Shown here: piece after piece, positions 43,706 through 51,087 of the stretch
Layout of the letters: each line of letters begins with the position of its first letter
Numbering within the stretch: position 1 is the stretch's first letter
The notes under the pieces: generated by a model
What the model saw: only the letters and a program-made list of their open reading frames with translations
The model's database searches: none
Told to the model about the DNA's origin: nothing
Source of the DNA: JBHJGP01 sp050331695
Lineage (GTDB): Bacteria; Pseudomonadota; Alphaproteobacteria; Geminicoccales; Geminicoccaceae
DNA length: 64,000 nt
Assembly (NCBI GenBank): GCA_050331695.1
Contig: JBHJGP010000013.1
Span: forward strand, 62,001-126,000
Reading direction: 5' to 3'
Position numbers and translations under genes: made by a program

Positions 43706-44895
43706 GTGCGCCGCACCCAGACTTTATGCGGAATATCGGCATTCTCTCCGGTTGCCAGGCACTGTTCTTTTGCGCCAACGCCATGATCATCAGCACGACG
43801 GCCCTGGTCGGCCAGCAGATCGCGCCGAGCAGCAGCCTCGCCACCTTACCGCTCGGCCTGCAGTTTCTCGCCACCATGGCCAGCACCATGACCGCGTCAC
43901 TGCTGATGGCCCGGGTCGGCCGCCGCACAGGGCTCATGATCGGCGGCTGCTTCGCGGTCCTTTCAGGCCTGATTGGCTGGCACGCGATCATGACCGGCAG
44001 CTTTGTCCCGTTCTCGGTCAGCGCGGCTCTTTACGGCGTGTTCGCGGCTTTCGCCGCCTATTACCGGTTCGCGGCCGCCGATGCGGCTGACCCTCCGAGG
44101 ACGGCCCGGGCGATCTCTTACGTACTGGCCGGCGGCGTGGTCGCGGGCGTTCTGGGCCCCGAGCTCGCCAAGCGGACCTTGCATCTGTTCGATCCGATCC
44201 TGTTCGCTGGGACCTATCTTTTTGTCGGCGTGCTCGGCGCCATGACAGTGGTGCTTCTCTTCTTCCTCACCATTCCGAAGCCACGCGCCAGCGAGCTCGG
44301 TGGTGAAAAGCGTCCCCTCAGTGAGATCGCCCGGCAGCCCACATTCATCCTGGCCGTTGCCGCGGCGATCACGGCCTATGTGGTCATGAACCTCCTGATG
44401 ACCGCGACGCCCCTGGCGATGGTCGCATGCGGTTTTGGCTTCGAGCAATCGGCGTTCGTCATCCAGGGCCATGTGCTGGGCATGTTCGCGCCCAGTTTCT
44501 TCACCGGCCATCTGATCAGCCGGTTCGGTACCATGCGCGTCATCGGCGCCGGTGCCGGCTTGTTGATGGGTTGCATCGCCCTTCACCTCAGCGGCATCGA
44601 GCTCGTCCATTTCACCCTCGGTCTGATCGCCCTCGGTGTCGGCTGGAACTTCATGTTCATCGGGGCGACGGCGTTGCTCACGCATGCCTACCGGCCTGCG
44701 GAGAAAGCGAAGGTCCAGGGACTGAACGATCTTCTCCTGTTCTTCTGCGTGGCACTGTCCGCGACGTCATCCGGGGCGCTTCACGAGTGGATCGGCTGGC
44801 AGGCGATGAACCTGATCGCGCTGGTGATGATCTTATCGCTGACGCTGGTGTTGCTGACCTGGCGACCGAAGATGCGGGTCGCCGGGGCCGTTTGA
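43702..44895 (+). CDS. MFS transporter
   Basis: 397 residues with about twelve hydrophobic segments. The loop 2-3 region MARVGRRTGLMIGGCFAVLSG matches the MFS motif A pattern GRRxG, and HLISRFGTMRVIGAGAGLLMGC repeats it in the second half. The central cytoplasmic loop (PKPRASELGGEKRPLSEIARQPTFI) is typical of the YfcJ-like exporter/uptake group. The TTG start overlaps the SMP-30 stop (TTGA). The substrate is unknown, and coupling to an esterase and a lactonase is the only hint. It converges on the threonine aldolase gene. Confidence 0.88.
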   Translation: MSAPHPDFMRNIGILSGCQALFFCANAMIISTTALVGQQIAPSSSLATLPLGLQFLATMASTMTASLLMARVGRRTGLMIGGCFAVLSGLIGWHAIMTGSFVPFSVSAALYGVFAAFAAYYRFAAADAADPPRTARAISYVLAGGVVAGVLGPELAKRTLHLFDPILFAGTYLFVGVLGAMTVVLLFFLTIPKPRASELGGEKRPLSEIARQPTFILAVAAAITAYVVMNLLMTATPLAMVACGFGFEQSAFVIQGHVLGMFAPSFFTGHLISRFGTMRVIGAGAGLLMGCIALHLSGIELVHFTLGLIALGVGWNFMFIGATALLTHAYRPAEKAKVQGLNDLLLFFCVALSATSSGALHEWIGWQAMNLIALVMILSLTLVLLTWRPKMRVAGAV

Positions 44896-44904
44896 AGGAT
44901 CACT

Positions 44905-45972
44905 CTAGGCGGCGAGCACCTGGCTAAACGCCTCAATCGCCCGGTCGATATCGTCTCCGTCGACGTCGAGATGGGTCGCCGCCCGCATCAAGCCCGGCCC
45001 CATCGCGCCAATGCGCACGCCTTCCGCCAGTAGAGCTTGCGCGAGCTCACTGGCGCTCCGCTCCGTTTGCGTGACATCGAGAAAGACGAGGTTGGTCTCA
45101 ACGGTCTCGGGATTGAGGCGAACGCCAGGAAGCTCGGCGAGACCGATGGCGAGCCGCTTGGCGTTGTCGTGATCATCCGCCAGGCGGTCGACATGGTGAT
45201 CGAGGGCGTAGAGCGCCGCCGCGGCGATGATGCCGGCCTGGCGCATGGCGCCTCCCATCTGCTGCTTAACCCGCCACGCTTCGTGGATGAAGTCGGCATT
45301 GCCCGCCAGACAGGCGCCGACCGGCGCGCCCAGGCCTTTGGAGAAATCGATCCAGAGGCTGTCGAAACAGGCGCCGTAGGCGGCGGCACTGGTGTCACTG
45401 GCAACGACTGCATTCATGAGCCGGGCGCCGTCCAGGTGCATCGCGATCTCATGGCTTCGGGCGAGTTCGGCGATCTCTTCGGTCTGGGCCAGCGGCCAGA
45501 CCGTGCCGCCGCCCATATTCGCGGTGTTTTCCAGTGAAATCAGGCGGGTGCGGGGATTGTGCCGAAACGCCCCTCTGATCATGGTTGCCGCTTGGGCGGC
45601 GGTAAACAGACCCCGCTCACCCTCGATCGGCCGCAGCATGATGCCGGCGACTGCGGCAGGACCGCCGCTTTCGAAATGGATCGGGTGGCTGCTGGCTTCG
45701 AGCAGCACTTCGTCACCCTGGCGGCAGTGGAGGCGAAAGGCGATCTGATTGGCCATGGTGCCGGAGGGCAGAAACAGCGCTGCCTCCTTGCCGAGAAGCG
45801 CCGCAGCCCGCTCACACAGGGCGTTGACCGTCGGATCCTCGAAGGCCTGCTCGTCGCCGACCTCAGCCATGGCCATCGCCTTGCGCATGCCTTCCGTCGG
45901 CCGGGTCTTGGTATCGGAGCCCAAATCGATGAGACGGTTGGTTGATCCGGCAAGCGGTTCAGGGTCAGCCAT
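44905..45972 (-). CDS. ltaE: Low-specificity L-threonine aldolase
   Basis: A 355-residue PLP-dependent beta-eliminating lyase (fold type I). It splits L-threonine and L-allo-threonine into glycine and acetaldehyde. LIDLGSDTKTRPTEGMRKAMAMAEVGDEQAFEDPTVN opens the enzyme; FLPSGTMANQIAF, SLENTANMGGGTVWP, HLDGARLMNAVVAS and WIDFSKGLGAPVGACLAG (with the Schiff-base lysine near residue 206) follow. These are all standard. Glycine made here is a precursor for the ALA synthase further along, though nothing links them directly. Confidence 0.94.
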   Translation of the reverse strand: MADPEPLAGSTNRLIDLGSDTKTRPTEGMRKAMAMAEVGDEQAFEDPTVNALCERAAALLGKEAALFLPSGTMANQIAFRLHCRQGDEVLLEASSHPIHFESGGPAAVAGIMLRPIEGERGLFTAAQAATMIRGAFRHNPRTRLISLENTANMGGGTVWPLAQTEEIAELARSHEIAMHLDGARLMNAVVASDTSAAAYGACFDSLWIDFSKGLGAPVGACLAGNADFIHEAWRVKQQMGGAMRQAGIIAAAALYALDHHVDRLADDHDNAKRLAIGLAELPGVRLNPETVETNLVFLDVTQTERSASELAQALLAEGVRIGAMGPGLMRAATHLDVDGDDIDRAIEAFSQVLAA

Positions 45973-46035
45973 GGCGAGGCACCTTTGTGGACGGCAGTAT
46001 CCAAAAAGGTAGCAGGTTCGAGGTTAGGAAGAAGG

Positions 46036-46057
46036 GGCCCGGACGCCGCTCCGGGCC
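46036..46057 (-). terminator. Terminator of the response regulator gene
   Basis: GGCCCGGA-CGCCGC-TCCGGGCC has a perfect 8-base stem. Read leftward it is followed by CCTTCTTCCTAACC, moderately U-rich, 20 bases past the stop of the regulator. Confidence 0.6.
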
Positions 46058-46077
46058 GATGGCCTGCTAAAACGGGT

Positions 46078-46488
46078 TCAAGGGAACGCGACGCGCTCAC
46101 AGTAGGCCTTGATCATGGTCATGGTGTCGGCCACCTCGGCCGGCGTGTCGGGCTTGACGATGTAGCCCGCCACATTGTGATCATAGGCCTTGAGGATGTC
46201 CCGCTGGTCGCTGGACGTGGTCAGCACGAAAACGAGGGTGCTGCGCAAACTCTCGTCGGCCCGAAGCTCGGACAAGAATTCGATGCCGGTCATGCGCGGC
46301 ATGTTCAGATCGAGCAACACCAGGCGGGGTCGGGGAACCGGCGGATGACCGTCGCTACCGCGCAGGCGTTCGAGCGCATCGACACCGTCGTGGGCATTGA
46401 CCAGATCGAAAGGCACGCCGAGCTCCGAAAACGCCCGGCGCACTACGAGCGCATCGATCTCGTCGTCTTCCACGAGCAGAATGTTCAC
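46078..46488 (-). CDS. Single-domain response regulator (CheY/Rcp1-like)
   Basis: 136 residues, only a receiver domain. The acidic pair is in VEDDEID (7-12), the phosphoacceptor Asp60 in VLLDLNMPRMTG, Thr90 or Thr91 in VLTTSSD and Lys112 in YIVKPDTPAE. The length and the LVLLDLNMPRMTGIEFL pattern are like Rcp1, the partner of phytochrome-type kinases. No kinase is adjacent. The GTG at 46488 was chosen because the fold begins directly there; ATG codons at 46560 and 46584 would add 24-32 residues of unlikely sequence. None has a clear ribosome site. Confidence 0.85.
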   Translation of the reverse strand: MNILLVEDDEIDALVVRRAFSELGVPFDLVNAHDGVDALERLRGSDGHPPVPRPRLVLLDLNMPRMTGIEFLSELRADESLRSTLVFVLTTSSDQRDILKAYDHNVAGYIVKPDTPAEVADTMTMIKAYCERVAFP

Positions 46489-46702
46489 GGGTGAGCGGCA
46501 ATCACGCAAGTGGGTCACAGGTCCAAAGGAGAAGGGGCGTCGATAGCCACTAAAAGACATCAATAACCAAGAATTTTCAACCATAAATTGGCTGCAGGCA
46601 GATTTATTCGCGTATGAGGAAACTCATTGTTTACCGCTGAAACCGCTCGTAACCGAGGCTGTCAGCGAGAGTTATGCTCAGAGTTTTTTAACCCTAATAG
46701 AC

Positions 46703-46721
46703 GATAACGATTATCATGTCG
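46703..46721. promoter_or_regulatory. Fur-box-like palindrome over a start codon
   Basis: GATAA-CGA-TTATC (46703-46715) is a palindrome with 5-base arms. Extended to 46721 it matches 13 of the first 15 positions of the 19-base Fur consensus (GATAATGATAATCAT...). It directly abuts and overlaps the ATG at 46716. The last four positions do not fit. A Fur or Mur regulator is a possibility. Confidence 0.4.
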
Positions 46722-47036
46722 TCCGTCAGCCTCCTTCAAGATGCGCTGAGCGCCGCGCCTCAGGCTCGGGTTCGCCGGACCCTGGCTAAGGCGGGCGAAA
46801 GCGCCGATTTCCGCCTCGACCGGCTTGTCGCCACCGGCTCAGCCGAGATGTTGAGAGCGTCGACGGCGCTAAGCCGGTTGGCGTTCACAGCTCATCTTCT
46901 GATTGGCGACGCTGGCCCGTCAATCGACGATGCCCGCTCGACGGCGTTCGACCGAGCACTCCGCGCCTATCAGGCCAGTGATGGGCGCGCCGCCACCGTG
47001 CTGGGACGCATGGAACCTTTGGACCTGGCGGTCTGA
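46716..47036 (+). CDS. Hypothetical protein, 106 residues
   Basis: Not recognised. A small, Ala/Arg/Leu-rich, probably all-helical protein (LLQDALSAAPQARVRRTLAKAGESADFRLDRLV), with no signal peptide or membrane segment. Its codon use is in line with the neighbours. The 130 bases upstream are A+T-rich, as expected for a promoter, and a Fur-box-like palindrome abuts the start codon. No Shine-Dalgarno sequence is seen, so leaderless translation is possible. It stands alone, divergent from the response regulator. Confidence 0.55.
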   Translation: MSSVSLLQDALSAAPQARVRRTLAKAGESADFRLDRLVATGSAEMLRASTALSRLAFTAHLLIGDAGPSIDDARSTAFDRALRAYQASDGRAATVLGRMEPLDLAV

Positions 47037-47069
47037 CCGCCGGGGTTGGTCCGGTCCACTAAGGATCCG

Positions 47070-47261
47070 TCAGCCGTGAAGGTCGACGATCAAGCCGCGC
47101 AGACTGTCATTTCGGCTGCGGATCCGCTGGCGCCGGTCGCGCGCCGAAGACCACTCCGGCACCTTTCGGCCCGCGCCGGCCATCACGACCGCTGTTTCCG
47201 GGTGCTCCCGCCGCACCACGACGCGACCGTCAGGTCGAATAATCGTCATCTCTCGTCTCAT
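47070..47261 (-). CDS. Possible small basic protein
   Basis: A 63-residue open frame (TIIRPDGRVVVRREHPETAVVM near the start, then Arg-rich). The sequence just upstream on this strand (47262-47310) is A+T-rich and could be a promoter; GAGACGAGAG precedes the second ATG. No family is recognised. It sits in a 302-base gap between two better-supported genes. It may be spurious. Confidence 0.3.
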   Translation of the reverse strand: MRREMTIIRPDGRVVVRREHPETAVVMAGAGRKVPEWSSARDRRQRIRSRNDSLRGLIVDLHG

Positions 47262-47338
47262 AAGGCAAACAATATACGCGTTTAAGAGTTGTTCAACGCA
47301 ACTTATGGTAAAGGCGCATTAAGGTGCGGATTCCGCCC

Positions 47339-49042
47339 TCAGATGTTCTTCAGTCCAGCGAGGACGTGGGCAATTTTCTCGTGGTCCGGTCCCAGGGCAA
47401 CCTGTCCGATACCGCCGGGCGCCATGGTCCAGTCACTGACGGCCAGGACCCGACCGCCGACGAGGACGGGACCACCCACCTGCGCGGCACTCGGCACCAT
47501 CTTGGTCCGAACGAGCGTTTTGCCCGCGCTTTTTTCAGACCATGCAGGGCCGGCGGCCTCGAGTTTGCCGAAGCTCACCATCGGACCCATATCGGCCACC
47601 TGACAGAGAAGTTGCACCCAATCGCCGGCTTTCGGCGGATCGCCCTGGTAAAGCGGCAGGGCGATACCTGGTTTGGGAGAACGGATGACCGCCAGATTAC
47701 GGCGCCGGTCGATATGTTCGACCATTGCGAGGATTTCAGTGCCGTCATGGAGCGTGACGTCGACGATGCCGAGACGGTCGATCAGTTTGGCGCTGGTAAG
47801 GATCCGCTCTGGCTCGACATAGAAGCCGGAGCCCACCCGATTGTTGCGCCGGATCATGACCACGCTCTGGGTCTTGGGATCGGGGCGCTTGGTCCGCATG
47901 GGCTCGGTTTTGGCCGACCGTTCGAGGCCGACGTCCTGAACGGCACCGGTTGCGGCGACCATCTCCGGCGCCTGGTCGCCGGCATAGCCGGCCCGGGTGA
48001 TCTTCGAGTCCGGCGGCACCCTGCCGGCCCAACCGGCGGGGGTTTGCCAACTTTCGATCAACTCGCCCGGCTGCTGGAAGGATGCTGGCGCGCCGGTCGT
48101 GATCAACCTGGCCACGATATGGGACTGGACGAAGGGCGGGGGCGATCTTTCCCAGGTCTTGATCGCTTCGGCGCTGGCCAGCCGGTTGCCGATGCCCCGG
48201 TCCTCGGCTCGCAGATCGTCACTCATCTCAAAATGGCGCGTCTCCCGGACGGCGACCGCCGCTTCGACCGCTTGGCGCCGACGGGTGTCGATCAGAACGA
48301 CGTCGACCTCGCTTCTCTTGGATGCCGCGACCTCGACGACGTTGAGGAGATAGGAGGTCAAGACCGGCCGTTCGAGCTCGGGCTCGGTCTTTGCCAGCTC
48401 CGCCAGCGCTGTTTCATATTCCTCGGTCCGCTTGGCGCCGTCCAAACCGCTGAGCGCGCCACCGACGATCACCGAAACCATGTCGACCAGGGGATCGCCC
48501 ATGGTTTTCCAACCGCCACCCGAACCGTTAAGCGCCTTCTCGGCGCGTTTCAGACGGTGCTTGGCCGCTCGGTAGGCCGGGTTCTCCACATGGCGCATGC
48601 GGCTGACATATTTGGACTGGGCCTGGCGCCGGCTGACGATCCGCCGCGGTGCGGCAACCACGTCATCGTCGGCATGGACCATCAAAAGGCAAGGCGGCAG
48701 AGGCGAGGGCAGGCCGCCGCGATGGACAGGCAGGTGCAGGTCCTGCTCGACCACGACCTCCAGAGGTTGGTGCAAGGACGGGCCGGCATCGCCTTGAGCC
48801 ACGACCATCACAACGGGCGCGTCAGACGGATCAACCGGCAGGTTCCGATTGGCGTGCTGGGCCAGCACGCTCGCCAGCAAGGCCGGACAGGCGTCGGCTT
48901 CAGGCCACCGGGCCGACGCCTGACGGTCGAGACCGCCTTCCCTTTTCGCCGTTTCGAGCGTCACCGCCGCCGGGGGCGATTGTGAGGCACAGGCTGAAAG
49001 CCAAAAACCAGCCAGCGCCAAGACCGCAAAGCTGCCACGCAT
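47339..49042 (-). CDS. Lipoprotein with degenerate trypsin-like (S1C) domain
   Basis: A 567-residue protein. The signal peptide ends in lipobox LSAC with Cys18. Residues 30-390 show no recognised domain; 140-230 include a charged helical stretch. From about 393 there is an HtrA-like trypsin fold: GSGFYVEPERILTS (404-417), DVTLHDGTEILAMVEHID, RRRNLAVIRSP (447-456), GDWVQLL and GGPVLVGGRVLAVSDW (523-538). The catalytic positions are lost: the usual His in TNAHVV is Lys419, the Asp in DLAV is Asn449 and the Ser in GNSGGP is Val522. It is therefore predicted to be non-proteolytic. The A+T-rich region upstream fits a promoter. It stands alone. Confidence 0.8.
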   Translation of the reverse strand: MRGSFAVLALAGFWLSACASQSPPAAVTLETAKREGGLDRQASARWPEADACPALLASVLAQHANRNLPVDPSDAPVVMVVAQGDAGPSLHQPLEVVVEQDLHLPVHRGGLPSPLPPCLLMVHADDDVVAAPRRIVSRRQAQSKYVSRMRHVENPAYRAAKHRLKRAEKALNGSGGGWKTMGDPLVDMVSVIVGGALSGLDGAKRTEEYETALAELAKTEPELERPVLTSYLLNVVEVAASKRSEVDVVLIDTRRRQAVEAAVAVRETRHFEMSDDLRAEDRGIGNRLASAEAIKTWERSPPPFVQSHIVARLITTGAPASFQQPGELIESWQTPAGWAGRVPPDSKITRAGYAGDQAPEMVAATGAVQDVGLERSAKTEPMRTKRPDPKTQSVVMIRRNNRVGSGFYVEPERILTSAKLIDRLGIVDVTLHDGTEILAMVEHIDRRRNLAVIRSPKPGIALPLYQGDPPKAGDWVQLLCQVADMGPMVSFGKLEAAGPAWSEKSAGKTLVRTKMVPSAAQVGGPVLVGGRVLAVSDWTMAPGGIGQVALGPDHEKIAHVLAGLKNI

Positions 49043-49164
49043 CCGTATTCTCCCGTATGTGCGGAGGCGATAGCATGTATCAACCCATAGTTGAATATCT
49101 AAATATTAACTTTAGCGGCCGAGAGACCCTGCCGCTTACGGGCCTAAGGGACGACGAAAATTTG

Positions 49165-49782
49165 CTAGCGACGGGGCCAGCCAGCCATGGCCAGGTCAAC
49201 CACGCTTTGAAGCTGCTCGCGCGATGCGCCGTCCCGGGCTCGGATCGAAAGTCCTTGAAACAATGTGACGATCAAACTGCCGAGCGCCTCGACATCCGTT
49301 CCAGGGGCCAGCTCTCCGGCGTCCACGCCGGCTCGAACTCGCGCTCTGATCGCGGCTTCGCTGGCACGGCGCAGGCCCGCCAGAGCGTCGACCATCTCTT
49401 TTGCTGCAGGCCCGCAATGGGTTGCCGCCAGGACCACCATGCAGCCTGCCGGTCGGCTGTCGTCGGTGTAGCTGGCGACCGCCTCGTTCAGCAGCCGGCG
49501 TATCGCCCGCTCGGCGGTCGGTTCCTCGGCTAACGCTGCCTTGGCGAAGCCGCCGGGGCCGCTCTGATAGTGGCGAACGGCTTCCACAAACAGGTGCTGC
49601 TTGTCGTCGAACGCCGCATAGAGGCTTGGCGGGTTGATGCCCATGACCTTGGCCAAGTCGCTCACCGAGGTCGCCTCGAAACCCTGGCGCCAGAACAGTT
49701 CCATGGCGCGGTCCAGAGCCTCCTCGCGATCGAATTGGCGGGGTCGCCCGCGCGGTCTGCGACGGTCTTCCGAATTTTTCAT
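49165..49782 (-). CDS. TetR/AcrR family transcriptional regulator
   Basis: 205 residues. The N-terminal helix-turn-helix is clear: GRPRQFDREEALDRAMELFWRQGFEATSVSDLAKVMGINPPSLYAAFDDKQHLFVEAV (about residues 12-69). The ligand domain includes RPAGCMVVLAATHCGPAAKEM, a pattern I associate with regulators of SDR or alkene-reductase genes. It is divergent from an SDR gene; the 81-base gap contains a perfect 18-base palindrome. It very likely represses the SDR gene and itself in response to an unknown small molecule. Confidence 0.93.
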   Translation of the reverse strand: MKNSEDRRRPRGRPRQFDREEALDRAMELFWRQGFEATSVSDLAKVMGINPPSLYAAFDDKQHLFVEAVRHYQSGPGGFAKAALAEEPTAERAIRRLLNEAVASYTDDSRPAGCMVVLAATHCGPAAKEMVDALAGLRRASEAAIRARVRAGVDAGELAPGTDVEALGSLIVTLFQGLSIRARDGASREQLQSVVDLAMAGWPRR

Positions 49783-49788
49783 AGTGAC

Positions 49789-49799
49789 CGATACATAAA
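49789..49799. promoter_or_regulatory. Second half-site CGATACATAAA near the tetR start
   Basis: Identical over 11 bases to 49842-49852, which includes the right arm of the palindrome. It lies 7 bases from the tetR start codon, which suggests autoregulation. Only half of the site is present. Confidence 0.45.
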
Positions 49800-49831
49800 T
49801 ATCTTGATCGGCGACGACAATGGCTCAAATA

Positions 49832-49849
49832 ATGTATCGATCGATACAT
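49832..49849. promoter_or_regulatory. TetR operator, perfect 18-base palindrome
   Basis: ATGTATCGATCGATACAT is fully self-complementary. It ends 14 bases before the SDR start codon, just ahead of its AAGGAGAG ribosome site, and lies in the divergent gap with tetR. This is the expected position and symmetry for a TetR dimer site. Confidence 0.8.
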
Positions 49850-49863
49850 AAAGGAGAGTTGAG

Positions 49864-50628
49864 ATGACCGTATTGACCGACAAGATCGCCATTGTGACCG
49901 GCGCCAGTGCCGGTATCGGCCGGGCAACGGCCAAGCTTTTCGCGCAACAGGGTGCTCGGCTGGTGGTCGGCGCCAGGCGTCAGGAGCAACTGGACGCGCT
50001 CGTCTCCGAGATTGAGGCAACCGGTGGCAAAGCGATCGCGCTAGCCGGTGACGTTCGGGACGAAGCCTATGCCGAGGCATTGGTTGAGACGGCAAAAAGC
50101 GCTTTCGGCGGTCTCGATATCGCGTTCAACAATGCCGGCATTCTCGGTGAGATGGGTGCTAGCACAGGCATCACGCGGGAAGGATGGACCGAAGCGCTTG
50201 AGGTCAATCTGACGAGCGGGTTTCTCGGCGCCAAACACCAGATTCCGGCCATGCTCGAAAGAGGCGGCGGCTCGGTGATCTTCACCTCGACCTTCGTCGG
50301 CCACACGGTCGGTTTCCCCGGCGCCGCGGCTTACGCGGCGAGCAAGGCCGGCCTCATCGGCTTGACCCAGGCGCTGGCGGCCGAATTCGGTCCCCAGGGT
50401 GTCCGGGTCAATGCCGTTCTGCCGGGGGCTGTCGACACGCCGATGTTTCAGACCATGAACGCGGAACCGGAACAAAAAGCCTTTGTCACCGGTCTGCACG
50501 CCCTAAAGCGCGTGGCCGGCCCCGACGAACTGGCGAAGTCCGTTCTCTACCTCGCGTCCGACGCCTCATCCTTCGTGACGGGCACTGCGATGCTGGTGGA
50601 CGGCGGGGCCTCGATTAATCGGACTTAA
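49864..50628 (+). CDS. SDR family oxidoreductase, TetR-controlled
   Basis: A 254-residue classical short-chain dehydrogenase. The cofactor motif TGASAGIG is near residue 13, VGARRQEQL has Arg after the second strand (NADP preference), and NNAG follows near 90. The catalytic residues lie in TSTFVGHTVGFPGAAAYAASKAGLIGLTQALAAEFGPQGVRVNAV, where Tyr-x3-Lys is YAASK. The last part SDASSFVTGTAMLVDGGASI is standard. The substrate is unknown; induction via the TetR gene suggests a xenobiotic or aldehyde. AAGGAGAG gives a strong ribosome site. It overlaps the 3' end of a convergent GNAT gene by 14 bases. Confidence 0.92.
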   Translation: MTVLTDKIAIVTGASAGIGRATAKLFAQQGARLVVGARRQEQLDALVSEIEATGGKAIALAGDVRDEAYAEALVETAKSAFGGLDIAFNNAGILGEMGASTGITREGWTEALEVNLTSGFLGAKHQIPAMLERGGGSVIFTSTFVGHTVGFPGAAAYAASKAGLIGLTQALAAEFGPQGVRVNAVLPGAVDTPMFQTMNAEPEQKAFVTGLHALKRVAGPDELAKSVLYLASDASSFVTGTAMLVDGGASINRT

Positions 50629-51082
50629 GGGCCGCTTGCTCCCGATCCCAGCGGTAGCGCACATCCGGCATCTTCTCCTCATTGTTCCGGCCATCGGTGA
50701 AACGGATCGCCCGGAATCCTCTGGCCTCGTAGAACCGCCGCGCTCGGCTGTTCGCCTGAAAACTCCACAGTTCGAGCGCGGCAATGCCACTGGCCTGAAC
50801 GAGCTCGATCAGTTGGGAGCCAGCGCCCCGACCGATCCAACCAGGATGGGTGTGGAGCAGCCTCACCTCCTGATCGTCGACCGCGATGAAGGAGACGATC
50901 CGATCGTCCGCTTCGGCGGCCGTCACGACGCATTGCTTGAGGATGACATGCTCAATGAACCAGCGGTCCTCGGCCTCACTGTGCAATATCGGAAGAAAGT
51001 CGAGGAGCCGGAACGAGGCGGTGAACACGGCCGCGATCGCGTCAGCGTCGGCGGTGCTCGCCGGACGCAGAACAAAGCTCAC
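50615..51082 (-). CDS. GNAT family N-acetyltransferase
   Basis: 155 residues. LRPASTADADAIAAVFTASFRLLDFLP opens the GNAT fold, VRLLHTHPGWIGRGAGSQLIELVQ has the acetyl-CoA loop (GRGAGS), and ARRFYEARGFRAIRF is motif B. The start is a GTG at 51082, five bases after the glmM stop, with AAGG before it, so it is likely co-transcribed with glmM. The substrate is unknown. The end overlaps the SDR gene on the other strand. Confidence 0.87.
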   Translation of the reverse strand: MSFVLRPASTADADAIAAVFTASFRLLDFLPILHSEAEDRWFIEHVILKQCVVTAAEADDRIVSFIAVDDQEVRLLHTHPGWIGRGAGSQLIELVQASGIAALELWSFQANSRARRFYEARGFRAIRFTDGRNNEEKMPDVRYRWDREQAALKSD

Positions 51083-51087
51083 CGGCC

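Noticed and set aside
47046..47285. An 80-codon open frame on the + strand in the gap after the small unknown gene
   Set aside because: No ribosome site, a low-complexity Arg/His/Pro composition, and overlap with a better minus-strand candidate.
47324..48985. A long open frame opposite the trypsin-fold lipoprotein gene
   Set aside because: The leftward frame has a lipoprotein signal and HtrA-like motifs; the rightward frame has none and is Gly/Arg/His-rich as expected for an antisense frame.
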